A stretch of DNA of 64,000 bases. Origin: Chloromonas sp. AAM2. Taxonomy: Eukaryota > Chlorophyta > Chlorophyceae > Chlamydomonadales > Chlamydomonadaceae. Made by a program: the position numbers and the translations under genes. Positions 1 to 11,692 of this stretch are shown here, in pieces (within the stretch, counting starts at the first letter, position 1; the number at the start of each line of letters is the position of its first letter). The DNA is taken from NCBI GenBank assembly GCA_004335635.1, contig QAXH01001961.1, forward strand, positions 23,882 to 87,881, given 5' to 3'. The notes under the pieces are model-generated. The model made no database searches. It saw nothing but the letters and a program-made list of their open reading frames with translations, and was not told where the DNA came from.

Positions 1-402
1 GCAGGCGACGAGTACTGTGGGAAAGCAATGCCCGCATTACACGCTGCAAGAAGCTCTCTGGCAAAGCGGGGGCGTGACAGCCATGAGCTGCCTGGCGGGC
101 AGGCAGTCCCGGAGCACGCAAACAGTGGCAGTGGGCAGAGCACTGGCTCGCACATGTCCCATGGCAGCCACGCCCTGCAGCGTGCTAGAGGCAGCACTGA
201 TGTGTCCAGCTCAGGCAATGGAGCTGATGCGGGGCTGAGGGAGCCCGTTCGCACAGCCAGTCAGGAGTGGGCATCTGCCCAGAGCGGCGCATGCTCCGAG
301 GATGACCATGCCAGGCGACAGACTGGGCACTCCGCATGGACTCCTCCAGCCATGGATTCCCTGCCAGCGTCACCCCAGCACGCCAGCACGCCTGTAGCCT
401 GA
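1..402 (+). CDS. Possible last exon of a gene entering from the left (low-complexity tail)
   Basis: An open frame runs from the window edge to a TGA at 400-402, about 133 codons without a stop. The window begins with GCAG, which could be a splice acceptor, so the exon may start at base 5. The peptide is rich in Ser, Ala, Gly and His and looks like a disordered C-terminal tail; I recognise no domain. An open frame this long would be uncommon by chance at this base composition, but nothing else confirms it. It could also be non-coding. The 5' part of the gene would lie outside the window. Confidence 0.35.
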   Translation, partial: AGDEYCGKAMPALHAARSSLAKRGRDSHELPGGQAVPEHANSGSGQSTGSHMSHGSHALQRARGSTDVSSSGNGADAGLREPVRTASQEWASAQSGACSEDDHARRQTGHSAWTPPAMDSLPASPQHASTPVA

Positions 403-1039
403 GCATTGCTACAAACAATTGCTGGTGTTTCAAAGCTGCTTCGTCACTACAGTGCTAGCACGGACTAGGTTTGGGAGAGTGATTAGAACCTCTGATGCTC
501 AACAGTGTCCATCTGCAGCTGCTCTTTCTGCGTTTGGCAGGTTGATGCATCTCCCCTCTGACATGCTCCGCTGTCTCATCTTTAACAGACTCCTATAAAC
601 AATTTGTGATTTGCAATTTCTATTCCTGGCAGCAGGGAATGCCGGTGAAGCGCTGTGCTTCTTTGCCCCAGAACTTGTGGTACCTGCTTATCCTGACATT
701 TTGAGGCCATGAGCTGCGATGCGTTGGAGCTAACACTTGAGCATAAACACTTCCTTGACAGGTTCCTTGCTCATGATGCTGAACATACTGCCAATTCACC
801 AGCTATGCTAGGCTTGTCTGTCAGGGATGCTTCCAGGTCGTGTCAGTGTCAGTTTCAAAGAGCATGTGACGCACGATGGTGCGCCGCAGGGTTTGACGAC
901 AGCCTTCAATTACTGTAACGTGTGACGCCATACTGTCAGCAGCCTCACGAGATAAACAACTTGGCAGCAAAGGTCGACTTTTGGATTTCCGAGGAATAGG
1001 TTTCCCGCCGCACTTCGCCTTCTGCGGCTGTCAGGGAGG
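403..1039. other. Intergenic spacer upstream of RNR small subunit
   Basis: No convincing gene is visible here. The stretch presumably holds the 3' end of the left-hand gene, if that gene is real, and the promoter and 5' UTR of the ribonucleotide reductase gene. A short open frame at 709-918 has no recognisable product. Confidence 0.5.
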
Positions 1040-3645
1040 ATGGGCAGTCTTCCCTCCTTCTCCCAGCCTCCTGGGTTTGTCGCGGCTGCTCACGTAGTCA
1101 GCAGTCCCAGGAGTGACGAGCGGCGGTTGGGCGGTAAACAGCAGCATTGCAGACTAAGGAGCGGTCAGCCAGAATTACAGTCCCACAGCCCACAAAGGTC
1201 CCTGGAGTCAGAAATAGCTTTAGATCTGTGCAGAGCAACACCTGATGCATCCAGCAGTTCATCATCACCAGATGAAGTGTCATCTGAGGGATCATTAACG
1301 CATGATGGGGACAGCGACAGGGAGGTGTACGAGGTGGCAGACGGCAATGTGCAATGTGCTGATCAATTGGACCAGCAGCTGCAGCGAGGCAGGGAGCAAT
1401 CATGGACTCCTGTGCATGCAGCATGCACAGCGCGGCAGGGGGGCCAATGTGCACACGAAGAACACGCGGCAAGCGCACCAACACTACGTGCATCAGGGAA
1501 TTCAGAACAGCACGGGAACTCGAGCGTCACCAAGTGTCGTTTGGCCCCAATGGAGCCGGTGTTGGACAACCCTGATGTACACGAGCCCTTACTAATGGAA
1601 AACCCACAGCGCTACTCCATGTTTCCTGTCCAGTAAGTGCACCACTCCTGCTTGTCCTGATCCTGGCAACATGGCGTTCCCGCGGTGAACAGTACCAGAC
1701 GTATGTGTGCCGTTTTGTTTTTCGTAGATACCACGACCTCTGGACTCTCTACAAGCAGGCAGTCGCGAGCTTCTGGACTTGCGAAGAAGTGGACCTCGCC
1801 GCGGACAAGCGGGATTGGGATAAATTGTCTGGTGCGTGCGCCACGCGACTGATTTGCCACCGTGGCATACGTGCATGCCACAGACAAAGGCTCAACAGTG
1901 TCCGCCGTTCTTTTCCCTTTGCAGATGACGAGCGGCACTTCATTAAACATGTACTTGCATTTTTTGCATCCTCGGACGGCATTGTTATGGAAAACTTGGC
2001 ACAGCGCTTCATGACCGGTAAGTGTTACATGAGCCTCAATTGAGCTGACCAGCCCTGCTCCTTGGGAAGTTACTACCTAGCGCGATGCAAGAGCCCAGGG
2101 TGAATGCATGTACAGGCAGCAGCAGCAGCAGCAGCAGTCAGTTGTGTGCGCATAGCTCAATCCCCTGCTGCATTCCCTGCTTGCAGATGTCCAAGTGCCC
2201 GAAGCACGTGCCTTCTACGGCTTCCAGATAGCGATCGAAAACGTGCACTCTGAGATGTATTCATTGCTCATTGATCATTACGTACGCGACCAAGATGTGA
2301 GTAACCTAGCAAAACTGACTGCTGTTGAACCGCAATGAAAGCATGCCCACTTCAGTACATGCTTGTCAGATTCTTGACATCAACCCTTGGCATGCTAGTA
2401 CGCATCCACAATAAGTGATGGAAGCACAGTGCCATGTCTACATACAAATTAGCATAAGAAGTCATCTTGCACCTGGAGAGCAGCACACTGCACCATCTTG
2501 GTCAACACCTTACCTGAATTTTCGTTTACTGCATGTTGTGCTTGCAGGAGAAGAATCACCTCTTTAATGCCATCCAAACGGTTCCATGCGTCACTCGCAA
2601 GGCGGAGTGGGCCCTCAAGTGGATTGGCAGCGAGGGCAGCTTTGCACAGCGTCTGGTGGCGTTTGCATGCGTGGAAGGCATCCATTTCTCTGGTTCCTTC
2701 TGCGCCATCTTCTGGCTCAAGAAGCGGCACCTCATGCCAGGGCTGTGCTTCTCCAATGTGCTGATCAGTCGGGATGAAGGACTGCATACCGACTTTGCAT
2801 GCGCACTGTACCGCCACCTGCGTTCACCTCTATCTGATGAGAAGGTACGCTGACTGATGAATGCTGGACTGTGGGATGAACAAGCGGCATAATTTACTTG
2901 CACTTTGCCGCTACGCACTTCTGGTGGGTCGAGCAATACGTGTGTAGAGCAGCCTGTAAGCTGCTGGTTGCTGTAAGCTGTAAGCTGTAAGCATGGATGA
3001 GCACTGAATGTTGCTGCAAGTGCTGTGTGGTTGACTGCTGCAGGTTCAGGCAATTGTTGCCGAGGCTGTTGAGCTGGAGCTTGAGTTCTGCTGTGAAGCA
3101 CTGAGCTGCCGGCTGGTGGGCATGAACAGCGACCTCATGGGCCAATACATCAAGTTCGTGGCAGATCGCCTGCTGGTGGCCTTAGGGTAAGAATTGCCCT
3201 TGACTTCACTTTGCAGCATCTATGATTACCCTCACACTTCTGCTGCGACCTTGCCTTGACGCTATGAAGGAATGCACAGGCCATGCAAGCATCTGAAGCA
3301 TTCATGAACATCTGTGATTTCTGACACATCTGCTGCCTTCTTTTTGGCTTGGTGCTGTGAACTCATTCAGAAGTGATGCAATTACATCGATAGCTGTACA
3401 CGCCACTCGCCACTGTTTGCCATGTACCGTTGGGATTTGTTGCTCTCATGTGCAGGGTACCCAAGCTGTATGAGGTGTCCAATCCGTTTGACTGGATGGA
3501 GATGATCAGCCTGGAGGGCAAGGCAAACTTCTTCGAGCAGCGAGTGGGCGAGTACCAGCGGGCTGGTGTCATGGCAGGCATTGCGGCGCGCGGCCAAAGC
3601 ACAAGCGCCTCCACCTACGTGTTCACCACTGAAGAGGACTTCTGA
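1040..3645 (+). CDS. RNR2: Ribonucleoside-diphosphate reductase small subunit (R2)
   Basis: This is the class I ribonucleotide reductase small subunit, which holds the di-iron/tyrosyl radical used by the large subunit to make deoxynucleotides. Seven exons: 1040-1632, 1728-1831, 1925-2017, 2187-2296, 2548-2844, 3044-3186, 3456-3645; phases agree, giving 509 aa. Visible family motifs are RYSMFPVQ, the metal-ligand Asp in [16 protein letters not shown] (Glu and His ligands plus the radical Tyr), [13 protein letters not shown] (Glu ligand) and [13 protein letters not shown] (Glu and His ligands). The C-terminus YVFTTEEDF matches the R1-binding tail. The first ~170 residues before EPLLMENP are a Ser/Gln-rich extension longer than usual; a later start is possible. 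Intron 3 contains a short CAG/AGC microsatellite near 2116-2139. Confidence 0.95.
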
Positions 3646-3778
3646 ACCTGGCATTGTCCCTGTGCGCTTGTCAGGCACTCCAGCCTATGCTGTTTGTTGA
3701 CTGTGGATGTCAAGCGGCACTGTGCATGGGACTGTACACACAAACGTGCACATTATTGTATTGACCCTGTCAGTTTTG

Positions 3779-3783
3779 TGTAA
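3779..3783 (+). terminator. Possible TGTAA polyadenylation signal of the RNR gene
   Basis: TGTAA lies 134 nt after the RNR stop codon. TGTAA is the usual polyadenylation signal in volvocine green algae. A five-base motif occurs often by chance, so this is only suggestive. Confidence 0.3.
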
Positions 3784-4683
3784 GAGTGTAGACGGACCTG
3801 CCAAATACCTTTCTTGGGAGAATGTGCTTGGCGCAGGGTGTGAGTGTGGGTCGAGTGGGAATGATTTGGTCGATGATGTGTGATCAGTCGTGCTTGGGTT
3901 GATCTTAGCTTTAGTCGGGCTGCTGCGATGCTCATGCAGGCGATGCATGGTGTGTGGTGTTGCATGCCCACACGTGTCGCCGGCAGCAGCCGAACTTGAG
4001 ATGGTTGGTGTTTCCTGATGCTTTGTCAGAGCAGCAGGAGTTTCAATTACTGGTGATGAGTGCGCATGCAGCGACTGAATGCGTCCTGGCATGCCACATA
4101 TGCCATGTGCATGAGTCACAACATTGTGGCAAGCACATCTCGGAGAGATTTGTATAGCAGGCTCATTGTCTTATAGCATCTACTCGGTTTGAAGGTGTCA
4201 CATCACTGTGTGCCACACTGCCAAAGTGTGGAGTGGCAGTGGCAGTTGTGAGACCTTTCTTGTGAACGAAGCGTTAGATTCTATGTTTACCCTCAAAACC
4301 CGAGGCAAAGCAATGGCGGTTGGCTTCATTCCTGCAATGCCATCACGGACGTACTGGAGTAGCTGTTGATTATGCTCTTTCTTTTGCAGTTCCTGTGGCA
4401 AATCTATTGATGCTCGGCACCCTGTAAGTTTGCATCTTGTGATCGCCCTGGCCAGCTCGGCATGCCTACTAGGCTTGCCTGAGCATCATCGCCACAACAT
4501 CATTGTCTGCTTGAGACAAGCTTAACTGTGTTACTTCCGGTGCTGCCAAGTGCTATAACCGTATGCGTGACTGGCTACAATACTGTCCAATTGGAACAGC
4601 TGATAGCCTGAAGCATGAATTACCTTCCTCAAGGTAGTCATGGGAAAACGCCCTGCACATTGCTATTCTGGTGTGTCGCAATC

Positions 4684-4730
4684 CCCTTCACATGTAGGTT
4701 GGACGGGCTGGAATCCCTCCTTTCTTGTGA
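4684..4730 (+). repeat. 47-bp direct repeat, copy 1
   Basis: This 47-bp segment matches 5063-5109 at about 42 of 47 positions, in the same orientation 379 bp away. The shared core contains TTGGACGGGCTGGA. No coding frame or known element was recognised. Confidence 0.75.
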
Positions 4731-5062
4731 AAAGACCGTAAACAAGAATCCGACTGACACCAGGGTGTTTTGCAGCTTATCACCATGTCACCAGCCTCAG
4801 GTCGCAGTCGTAGCAGCAATGGACTACAAGTATTATTGGCTGGGTGGTCCAGGCCAGTTGAGCCAGCATGTGGCCACGGACCCTGACATTTTTATCAATC
4901 TATCTGAATATATCAATTTATCAAAGACATAGCCTGTTCGTATCATCAGTTACCGTTTTGGATTATCTGTGGTGATTTGGATACCAGCAAATTCCAAAAC
5001 ACTATCTGAACACTACGCTGTTTCCTTGGCTGTTGTTCATTCAGTCGCCAGCACGTGTGATG

Positions 5063-5109
5063 CCCTTCACTTGTAGTTTGGACGGGCTGGAGTCCCTCCC
5101 CTCTTGTGA
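5063..5109 (+). repeat. 47-bp direct repeat, copy 2
   Basis: Second copy of the repeat at 4684-4730, with about five substitutions and no gap. Similarity falls off on both sides. Confidence 0.75.
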
Positions 5110-5734
5110 TTCCCCACTCTGGCAGTTCAAACAATCAACCTTGTGTGCAGCTCCAAACAGAAATGGTGGTGTGCCCATCCTCTTCAGTTGTTGACTCCTC
5201 CGCCTGAGGGACACTCACTCGCTCGTGGGCCAGACCAGTAGCTGTGTGCTGCACAAACAGTCAACTATGTCGGAGAGTGATTGCAAACCCGCTTTGCAGG
5301 CGTACCATGTAGTCCTGTACGACTTGACCCGTGTAATCCTATCCTCTGCTACCAGCCTTTTGTTCTGTGCTACTTGCTCATGTGTTCAATCTGCTATGGT
5401 GTCCAGCATGACCGCGGTGTCCCACAGCCTTACATATCCGGCAATTGTGAGTGCACCAGATCACCTGGTCCAGGTGCACGGGCATTAGCCAGGATGCGCA
5501 GGGATGCATTTCAGCCTGTTGCATATGTAAGCTTTGAGGCGTACGTCGACTCTCGGCTGTGGGTTGGTGATGTGGATTTGAACAGCCAAACGTGGACAAA
5601 ACGGGTTGCCGTACCATCCCAATGCGTGCAGCGGGCAGGTACCAATTTGTCGCATAAACAGCTGGTCTTGAAGCCTTATGTTTCAATCTTGCGCTGGAGG
5701 AACTGTAAAACCCATTTGCGGGCTGAGTGTCAGC

Positions 5735-7631
5735 ATGGCCGGGTACGGCGGGACGGAGGATATGGCTGCAACAAACATTCTCATGGAGAAGCGGGCCCGA
5801 AGACTGGCAGAGGACGATGCGCTTCGGCTGTACAACCGCGTCAGGCAGCTGCAGAAGGAGGAGGGCAAGGCACACAAGCGCATTCAGGATACCAAGAAGA
5901 AGGCCAAGGAAATCATCAGATACAGGGAGCGCAACGAGCTTGTAAGGCAAGAGAAGGAGCAGCGGTACCACGAGCTGCAGCTAGACATAGAGAGGCAGAA
6001 AACAGAGAACCTCAAGCTGAAGGAGGAGATTTTAAGAAACAAGACAGAGCAGGAGAACAGGATTTGGGCAGACAAGTACACGGGAGCTCAGCAGACCAAG
6101 GAGGAGCGGGTGGAATTGGAGAAGCTTTTGGTGGAAAGCCGGCTTCTGTCACGCAAAGAGGCACTCGAGCAGAAGGAAGCAGTGCGAAGGCAACAGGAAG
6201 AGGCGCGGCGACGGATAGAACAACTCAAAATTGACCGGCTACAGATGGTACGTGACCGGCAGCCAACCGGCTCTCACAAGGCGGTGTGCGCCCTCACAGA
6301 CCATGGGGTGCTCTTCATCTTATTCACCAAGTGCACGTCCTCAGTCATGCATGGCTAGGCAGCCTGCCTGCCTGCCTACCTGCCTGCATACACACATGTT
6401 GACCTGCACAGTGAATTTGTTTCCACAGGCACAAGAAGAGTATGAAAGGCGTCTGCGTGAAGAGATGGAAGCAAAGGAGGCTAAGGAGGCAGAGATAGAG
6501 AGGCTGGTGAGTGGAGAGCAGCGAGGGCACAACCGGCAAGCCGGTGCAGTCAGACGCAGCTTGAATGTTGGCTGTAACATGGTCGAGACACTCTCCTACC
6601 ATGTCATGCAGGCTGACATTGAGCTCCAGCTCATTGAGAGGCTCAAGCAGAAGCAGCAGGAGCAGCGGCGTGCATACCAGCAGCTGGAGGCAGTGCTGTG
6701 CCTAGGCACCAGGTGAGGATTCATGCACACAACTTGATGTCCGTCACTTGAGGTCTGTGCTGAGGCATGGCATACTAGGCCAGTGGCCCGGATCTTGACA
6801 GGTGCACCAACTGCAGTGGCTTCAAACTGCAGACAGTCTCTGCTGCTGATGGGCCCTGTGGGACTAGATGCTGTGACTTGGTATATGACTCAAAATGCCT
6901 CGGTGCCAGCGCTTCCCGCTCATGCTTCACAACAGACGTTGCCACTGATGCAAGGCCTTGGTGCTGCCCTGGCCCATTGCAGTTCTAACTCGTCACGGGT
7001 GTCCTCCAAGCAGCAGAGCCCGCGTGCCAGCCCGCTGCCCACAAGCGTGAGCCAAGGTCCAACTGAAGCCGCACCTGGGGAGCCATCAGAGGAAGATGTG
7101 GCACGTGCCTTCTCCATGTATGACAATGACGCCATTGGAGAAATACCCACCACTTCACTAGACGGTCAGTGCGGTTGGCTCCTGACTGTGGCAGTGTGAC
7201 TGGCTGCTGTGATGCATGGCAGTGCGCCGCTCGAGTAGCTGTACAGCTTTGCAAGCCTCTGGATATCGCCACAGCACTGCTCGATGGCTTCCATGGCTTT
7301 TGCGTGATTTCAAAGGCTATCAGTCTGACTGCCATCCGCACTTCAAACATACTGTGGCACAGCACGTGCCAACTCTTGTCACACTGACATGGGTTGACCA
7401 GCTGTCTACTCAACCATGTCAATCGAACAAGTCTTGATGGGCAGGCAAATGGTCCATGTGTCGCACACCAACTGATTTGTGCACGTGCTGCCTTCCTGCT
7501 TCGCAGCCCTGCTAAGGGACCTGGGCGTGATGCTCAATGCGGCGCAATTAGGACAGGCAATCACACAACTGGACGTCACACAGACAGGCAGGATATCCTT
7601 TGGAGAATTCTTGTTGTGGTGGAAAGGTTGA
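5735..7631 (+). CDS. Coiled-coil protein with C-terminal EF-hand pair
   Basis: Five exons: 5735-6247, 6429-6506, 6612-6712, 6983-7164, 7507-7631; 332 aa. Residues ~15-230 are an almost unbroken charged coiled coil rich in Glu, Lys, Arg and Gln. After a Ser/Pro-rich linker come two EF-hand-like units. The first (YDNDAIGEIPTTS) is degenerate, with poor residues at loop positions 5 and 12. The second (DVTQTGRISFGEF, ~314-325) fits the 12-residue calcium loop, with Asp at position 1 and Glu at position 12. Calcium binding is inferred. The start chosen is MAGYGG; an in-frame ATG at 5678 is possible. The fourth exon could instead begin at 6833, adding 50 residues that look non-coding. I cannot name the family. 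Coiled-coil/EF-hand proteins are common in flagella, but a ciliary role is a guess. Intron 1 holds a CCTG-type microsatellite near 6362. Confidence 0.8.
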
Positions 7632-7831
7632 GCAGCACAGCTACCAGCAGCTTCAGTTTCTGACAAGTGTTGTCAATATGCATGACGCAGGGTTGGTCCC
7701 AACCCCATGTTTCCAACACACCAGCCTGCTCTCTGCTGGCTGGTGTGCAAACTTTTGGTGGCTGGCACCTTGTGCTGCTTGTAGATAAGGTTTGGCATTA
7801 GAGTAGCTGAAATCATCTGCCAGACGGGCAA

Positions 7832-8138
7832 GGCCAAGCTGTGCCTCCTGAGACCTGAGCTTGTTGTTGGGCTTGTCATAGGTCCAGACGTGCAGGTTGT
7901 AGTTGCCACCGGTTATCAGCTGGTCCGGTTGTGGAAGAACTTGACACACATGGTGAAGTTGGCATGCGTGGGGCTACCGCAGATGGCTGTGCCAGTCTGC
8001 ACGTCAGCAGTGCAGTCCGGCCAGCGACTCTCTCTCTCAGCATGTCAGTGGGTGACACGTGATGCACGTACTCGGGTAGTTGCACGTTTTGAATGTGTCT
8101 AAGAAACAATGTGATATGCGTGCGTGCTACATACTGCT
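7832..8138 (-). pseudogene. Partial, internally deleted duplicate of the CFAP52 gene
   Basis: Bases 7832-8002 are nearly identical to 25053-25227, the middle of CFAP52 exon 4. Bases 8003-8138 are nearly identical to about 25974-26106, just upstream of the CFAP52 start codon. About 750 bp of the parent (exons 1-3, their introns and part of exon 4) is missing at the junction. A 4-bp deletion in the copy (GGTCCGG against GGTCGTTCCGG near 25145) breaks the frame, and there is no start codon, so it cannot make the protein. Upstream DNA is included and the divergence is very low, so this is a recent DNA-level duplication rather than a retrocopy. An assembly artefact is a minor alternative. Confidence 0.88.
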
Positions 8139-9575
8139 CTAGACCAGTACATGGCCAGACTGCACTGTGTTGTTTGTGATGGTCATGACCGTTCCTCAAA
8201 CATCTGCAACGGTCGTCATGTTTGCTTGGTGTTTTCATTTCATGTTGCCACACCATCTTTCATCCGCACTGCCTAGATACGTCAGGGGCCTGTCCAGTGT
8301 CTGTGCGCTGCCATCTGGCTTGGCTTCAGTGCCTTTGTCGGCACACCATGGCTTGCATCCCAGAGCGAAATGATTTTGTTGCCGTGGCCATTCAAGGGCA
8401 GTTGTAACATTCGTTAACCTGCAAGCTTTGGAGGGATCGGGCTCCAACTCGTCCCTAGGTTTGCCCGAAACGTTATCAAGTGAGCACATCAGCGGACGTC
8501 GTTTGTACTGCCTTGCTGGCCATCAACCAAAATATTAGTGCAATTTGATGCGCGTGAGGCAATCAAAACAAAATTTGTGTGAGGCAAGGTGTACATTCAC
8601 CAGGCTCTGTCATGCCATATGATATGATCGTAGTTGAGTTCTGTTGAGAATAGAAATGTGCGTGGTGCATGTGCCATGGCAAACAACTGCCAGAGGCCTT
8701 TGATTTGAGACAGCTGGTACCTCTGAGGGCTTTCTGGTGCGCATGGACAACTGGACGTGCTGGAACCCTTACAGTGCCTTTCCAGCAGCGCGTGTACGGG
8801 TTGATGTGAACCACTTCACGCAAAGGTTAACCGACCGCAAGAGAGACAGCCCATGATACCAAAAACCGCTGGTCATTGTTCTGCATGAAGTGAGGCATAT
8901 TGTATAGCAGCTCAAGTACCGACATACCTACTTGTACTGCACAAAGCCTGAAATTGCACGCCGCCTCACACATCGCACGCCAAGGAAGGTCTGAATCGAA
9001 CGCAAAGAAAGCAAACCACCTGCTACATTCAGCCTGAGTTGCACCTGCGCTCAGAAGCAAGTGCACCTGTCGAAACCCGCCTAGAAAAGCTAACCCAATC
9101 GGCATGTGCACGCATCCCCATGTTGACAACATGACCATGGAGACAAAATGGGGATGCTGTCTGCACCGTCCTGCGTTGCATGTTCCGTGGTGAACACATG
9201 GGCCTTGGGAAGGAAAGCCCAGCACTGAAAATCAGTTCATGAAGCAAGCCTGTCCTGGTCTAAAGGCCGGTCAGTCATTGGAGAATCCTGCACCGTAAAT
9301 CCATGCCTGCAGTACGTGTGCACTCAAACTCCTATGTCAATTTGTTCGTCTAGTAAGCTAGTCACAGTGTCTGAACCAAAACAAGCATAGTGATGTTAGT
9401 ATGAAGCCAACACATGCAAAAAAGTGAGATGGCCCTCCTGCTCAGACGAGGAGGAAGTTACCAACTGCCTTCTAGCAGTCCTACGAGTTCCTGACGGATC
9501 TGAACTCGCCCCTAGCCCTATCATAAGAGCTGAAAGGATCGCCACACCTGCCGATGGCCTGAGTAACTTCTCCCT
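8139..9575. other. Intergenic region, no gene recognised
   Basis: These 1.4 kb lie between the CFAP52 fragment and the 3' end of the nucleotide-sugar transporter. Open frames are short and show no recognisable motif. Part is presumably the transporter's 3' UTR, read from the minus strand. Confidence 0.5.
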
Positions 9576-11692
9576 CTACTTGCCACTCCCCTTCATGTTC
9601 TTTGCCTGCACGAACAGGACGCCTGCCAGCAGCCCCAGTATGATGGACGCCAGGTTCTTGGGGTTGGTGGGCTCGTGGAAGACCAGCAGGCCCACGATGG
9701 CCACGGGGATTTTGTTGAGAGCGCCCACCAGAGAGTAGATGGTAGCAGTGGTCTGTAAACAGCAAAAGGACACCAGGGAGTGAATTCGACTTCTTGGAGA
9801 GACGCTGCATTGATGGACCGCTGGATGCCTCATGCATGCAATACACGTGCACCTCAAACCTCTTGATCGACGAAAGCAGATGTGGACAACAGTGATGACA
9901 GGGAGCGACTTGTCCATGCCGTTTAAGCGCGTATGAACGGAAGTTTGTCCAAAAAGGAAGGCCAAAGCACAGGCTATTGCAATCATACCCCTGTCACATA
10001 GATGGCACATGCAGGCAATCAACCAAAGACTGTCATGTGGCCGTACTGACCCATGATGCATTTCACGGTGTACCTCACATGCCTGGATTTCCTGACCAGC
10101 GCACCTGAGACAGGAACCAGAGGGACGAGAAGCTGATGGCAAAGCCCACGATGCCTCCCAGGCCGGCCACACAGAGGAAGACTGGGTTTGAGAGCGCCGG
10201 CTGGCTGGAGAGGGTTTCAAACTCGCCAAAGACAGCCATGAGTCCCAAGATGCACGGCAGGGACAGCAGGTTGTTGTAGTAGACCATGGAGAACTCGTCC
10301 ATGCGCTGCTTGTTGGTGGTGTGCTCGGCCACCTGCGGGAGTACAGCAGCGGTGCCTGGCACAGGTGATGGCCTACTCATGGAAGCTCAACACTGCTTGT
10401 CCAACTTTGGCAGATGCTGTGAACGCCAGGTAAGGTGGGCGAGGCACAGGCAGACATAACAACAAGACTGCAAGATGCATATCAACCTTGAAATGCAATC
10501 AATGGGACAAGACATGGGCCAGCAGAGCAAAAGCCGCTGCCATGGCACACACGTCTGGGGTGAAATCGAGAGCGAACATGCCTGGCTCACGATCAGGCAA
10601 GAACAGCCTGCTGGTCGTCTTTTTGCCCCTGCCACGCACCTTGTCCATGACCCCCCGCAGGTACAGAGCATAGGCGGAGGTGAACAGGCAGTTGATCAAC
10701 TGCCACGTGTACCCGTTCCAGTTGAAGCGCGAGTCAGTGGAAGCGCCAACCACAGCTGAGCCCAACATCATGAACAGCGTGCCCCACACGGGCCAGGAGT
10801 AGCTCTTTTGGAAGATGAACACATCGCCCATGGCTGTCACGAAGTTGCTAAGGTTTTTCCAGACGGTGACCATGCCCACTCCCACAAGCTTGAGGGCGTA
10901 AAAGCTGCTGCCAATCATGCTCACGAACAGCAGGTTGACAGGGAACCTGCAGTCAACAGGGGAAACATGTCCACACGTCATGGCCATGCCTGTGTGAAAA
11001 GTGGAACTGCAATGGATGAAGCTGCCGAGACTCATAGGTAGCTGGGGTGTCCAGCCAATAAAGGCTGTCTATGCAAGTTGTTGACGTGCTCCTAATGATG
11101 GGCTAAGATGCTGTATACTAAAGGGGCCCGTTGCTGATTAAGCTGATCAACCTTAGCTACAAAAGGTGATTGGCCTTGTGACAGAACTGGGCAAAAGCAA
11201 TCTGACGAGGTGTGTGAGAATGAGGTTTTCGCATTTGAAGCATATTACATCGCATGCTCGTTGCCGCTGATCACAGATGCAGTGGTCCCATGCTCACCAG
11301 ACCAACACCAGGTCGCGCTTAAGAGGTTGCAGTGGCTTGATGAGGCCCAGCATCTCACATGCCTTGACCAGGACCACAGTGAGGGCGCATTGGAAGAACA
11401 ACAAAGCATTGGGTGCACTGAAGCCAAAGCCTGCCAGTGCATGCTTGTTGAGCAGCGTGAGACATCCTGAGCTCAGAGCGTAGAAAATGCCTGACACCAG
11501 GACGGCAGGAACGCCATTGTACGTAGCATGTGGAGGAAGAGGCTTTTCTAACAGCTTGGCGGTCTCAATGTCGTCCTTGATGTTGGCGTCCGCTGAGCCC
11601 GCAATGGCAACATGCCTAGGGCTCTGTCCGTTGGCTTTCAGCGTTCGGTCCATGGTATGGGATCGCTCGATCACAGTCGAGGCAATGCGCAT
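9576..11692 (-). CDS. GDP-mannose-type nucleotide-sugar transporter (GONST/VRG4-like)
   Basis: Multi-pass Golgi antiporter of the drug/metabolite transporter superfamily, importing a nucleotide sugar, probably GDP-mannose, in exchange for the nucleoside monophosphate. Four exons on the minus strand: 11692-11298, 10946-10640, 10332-10105, 9752-9576; 368 aa, close to family length. The hydrophobic segments fit about ten membrane helices, starting near residue 60 after a polar N-terminus. Diagnostic sequence includes FYALKLVGVGMVTVWKNLSN and YSLVGALNKIP, whose GALNK motif (~320-324) binds GDP-mannose in characterised family members. The substrate is inferred from that motif; GDP-fucose or another GDP-sugar is possible. 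The start at 11692 is the first in-frame ATG; a second Met follows 13 codons later. The gene is divergent from RecQ, with 321 bp between start codons. Confidence 0.9.

Larger units (their letters stand above)
3646..5734. other. 3' UTR and intergenic spacer with a 47-bp direct repeat pair
   Basis: No gene was recognised in these 2.1 kb. They hold the RNR 3' UTR and presumably the promoter and 5' UTR of the coiled-coil gene at 5735. The open frames present have no recognisable product. The notable structure is the direct repeat at 4684-4730 and 5063-5109, listed separately. Confidence 0.5.

Noticed and set aside
5281..6234. Open frame of 317 codons on the plus strand
   Set aside because: It overlaps exon 1 of the coiled-coil gene in another frame. 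Its second half is Gly/Ala/Gln-rich sequence produced by shifting the coiled-coil codons.
6833..6982. Extra 50 codons at the start of exon 4 of the coiled-coil gene
   Set aside because: An acceptor at 6832 is also in phase, but the added peptide looks non-coding and the acceptor at 6982 directly precedes the Ser-rich segment. I kept the shorter exon and noted the alternative.
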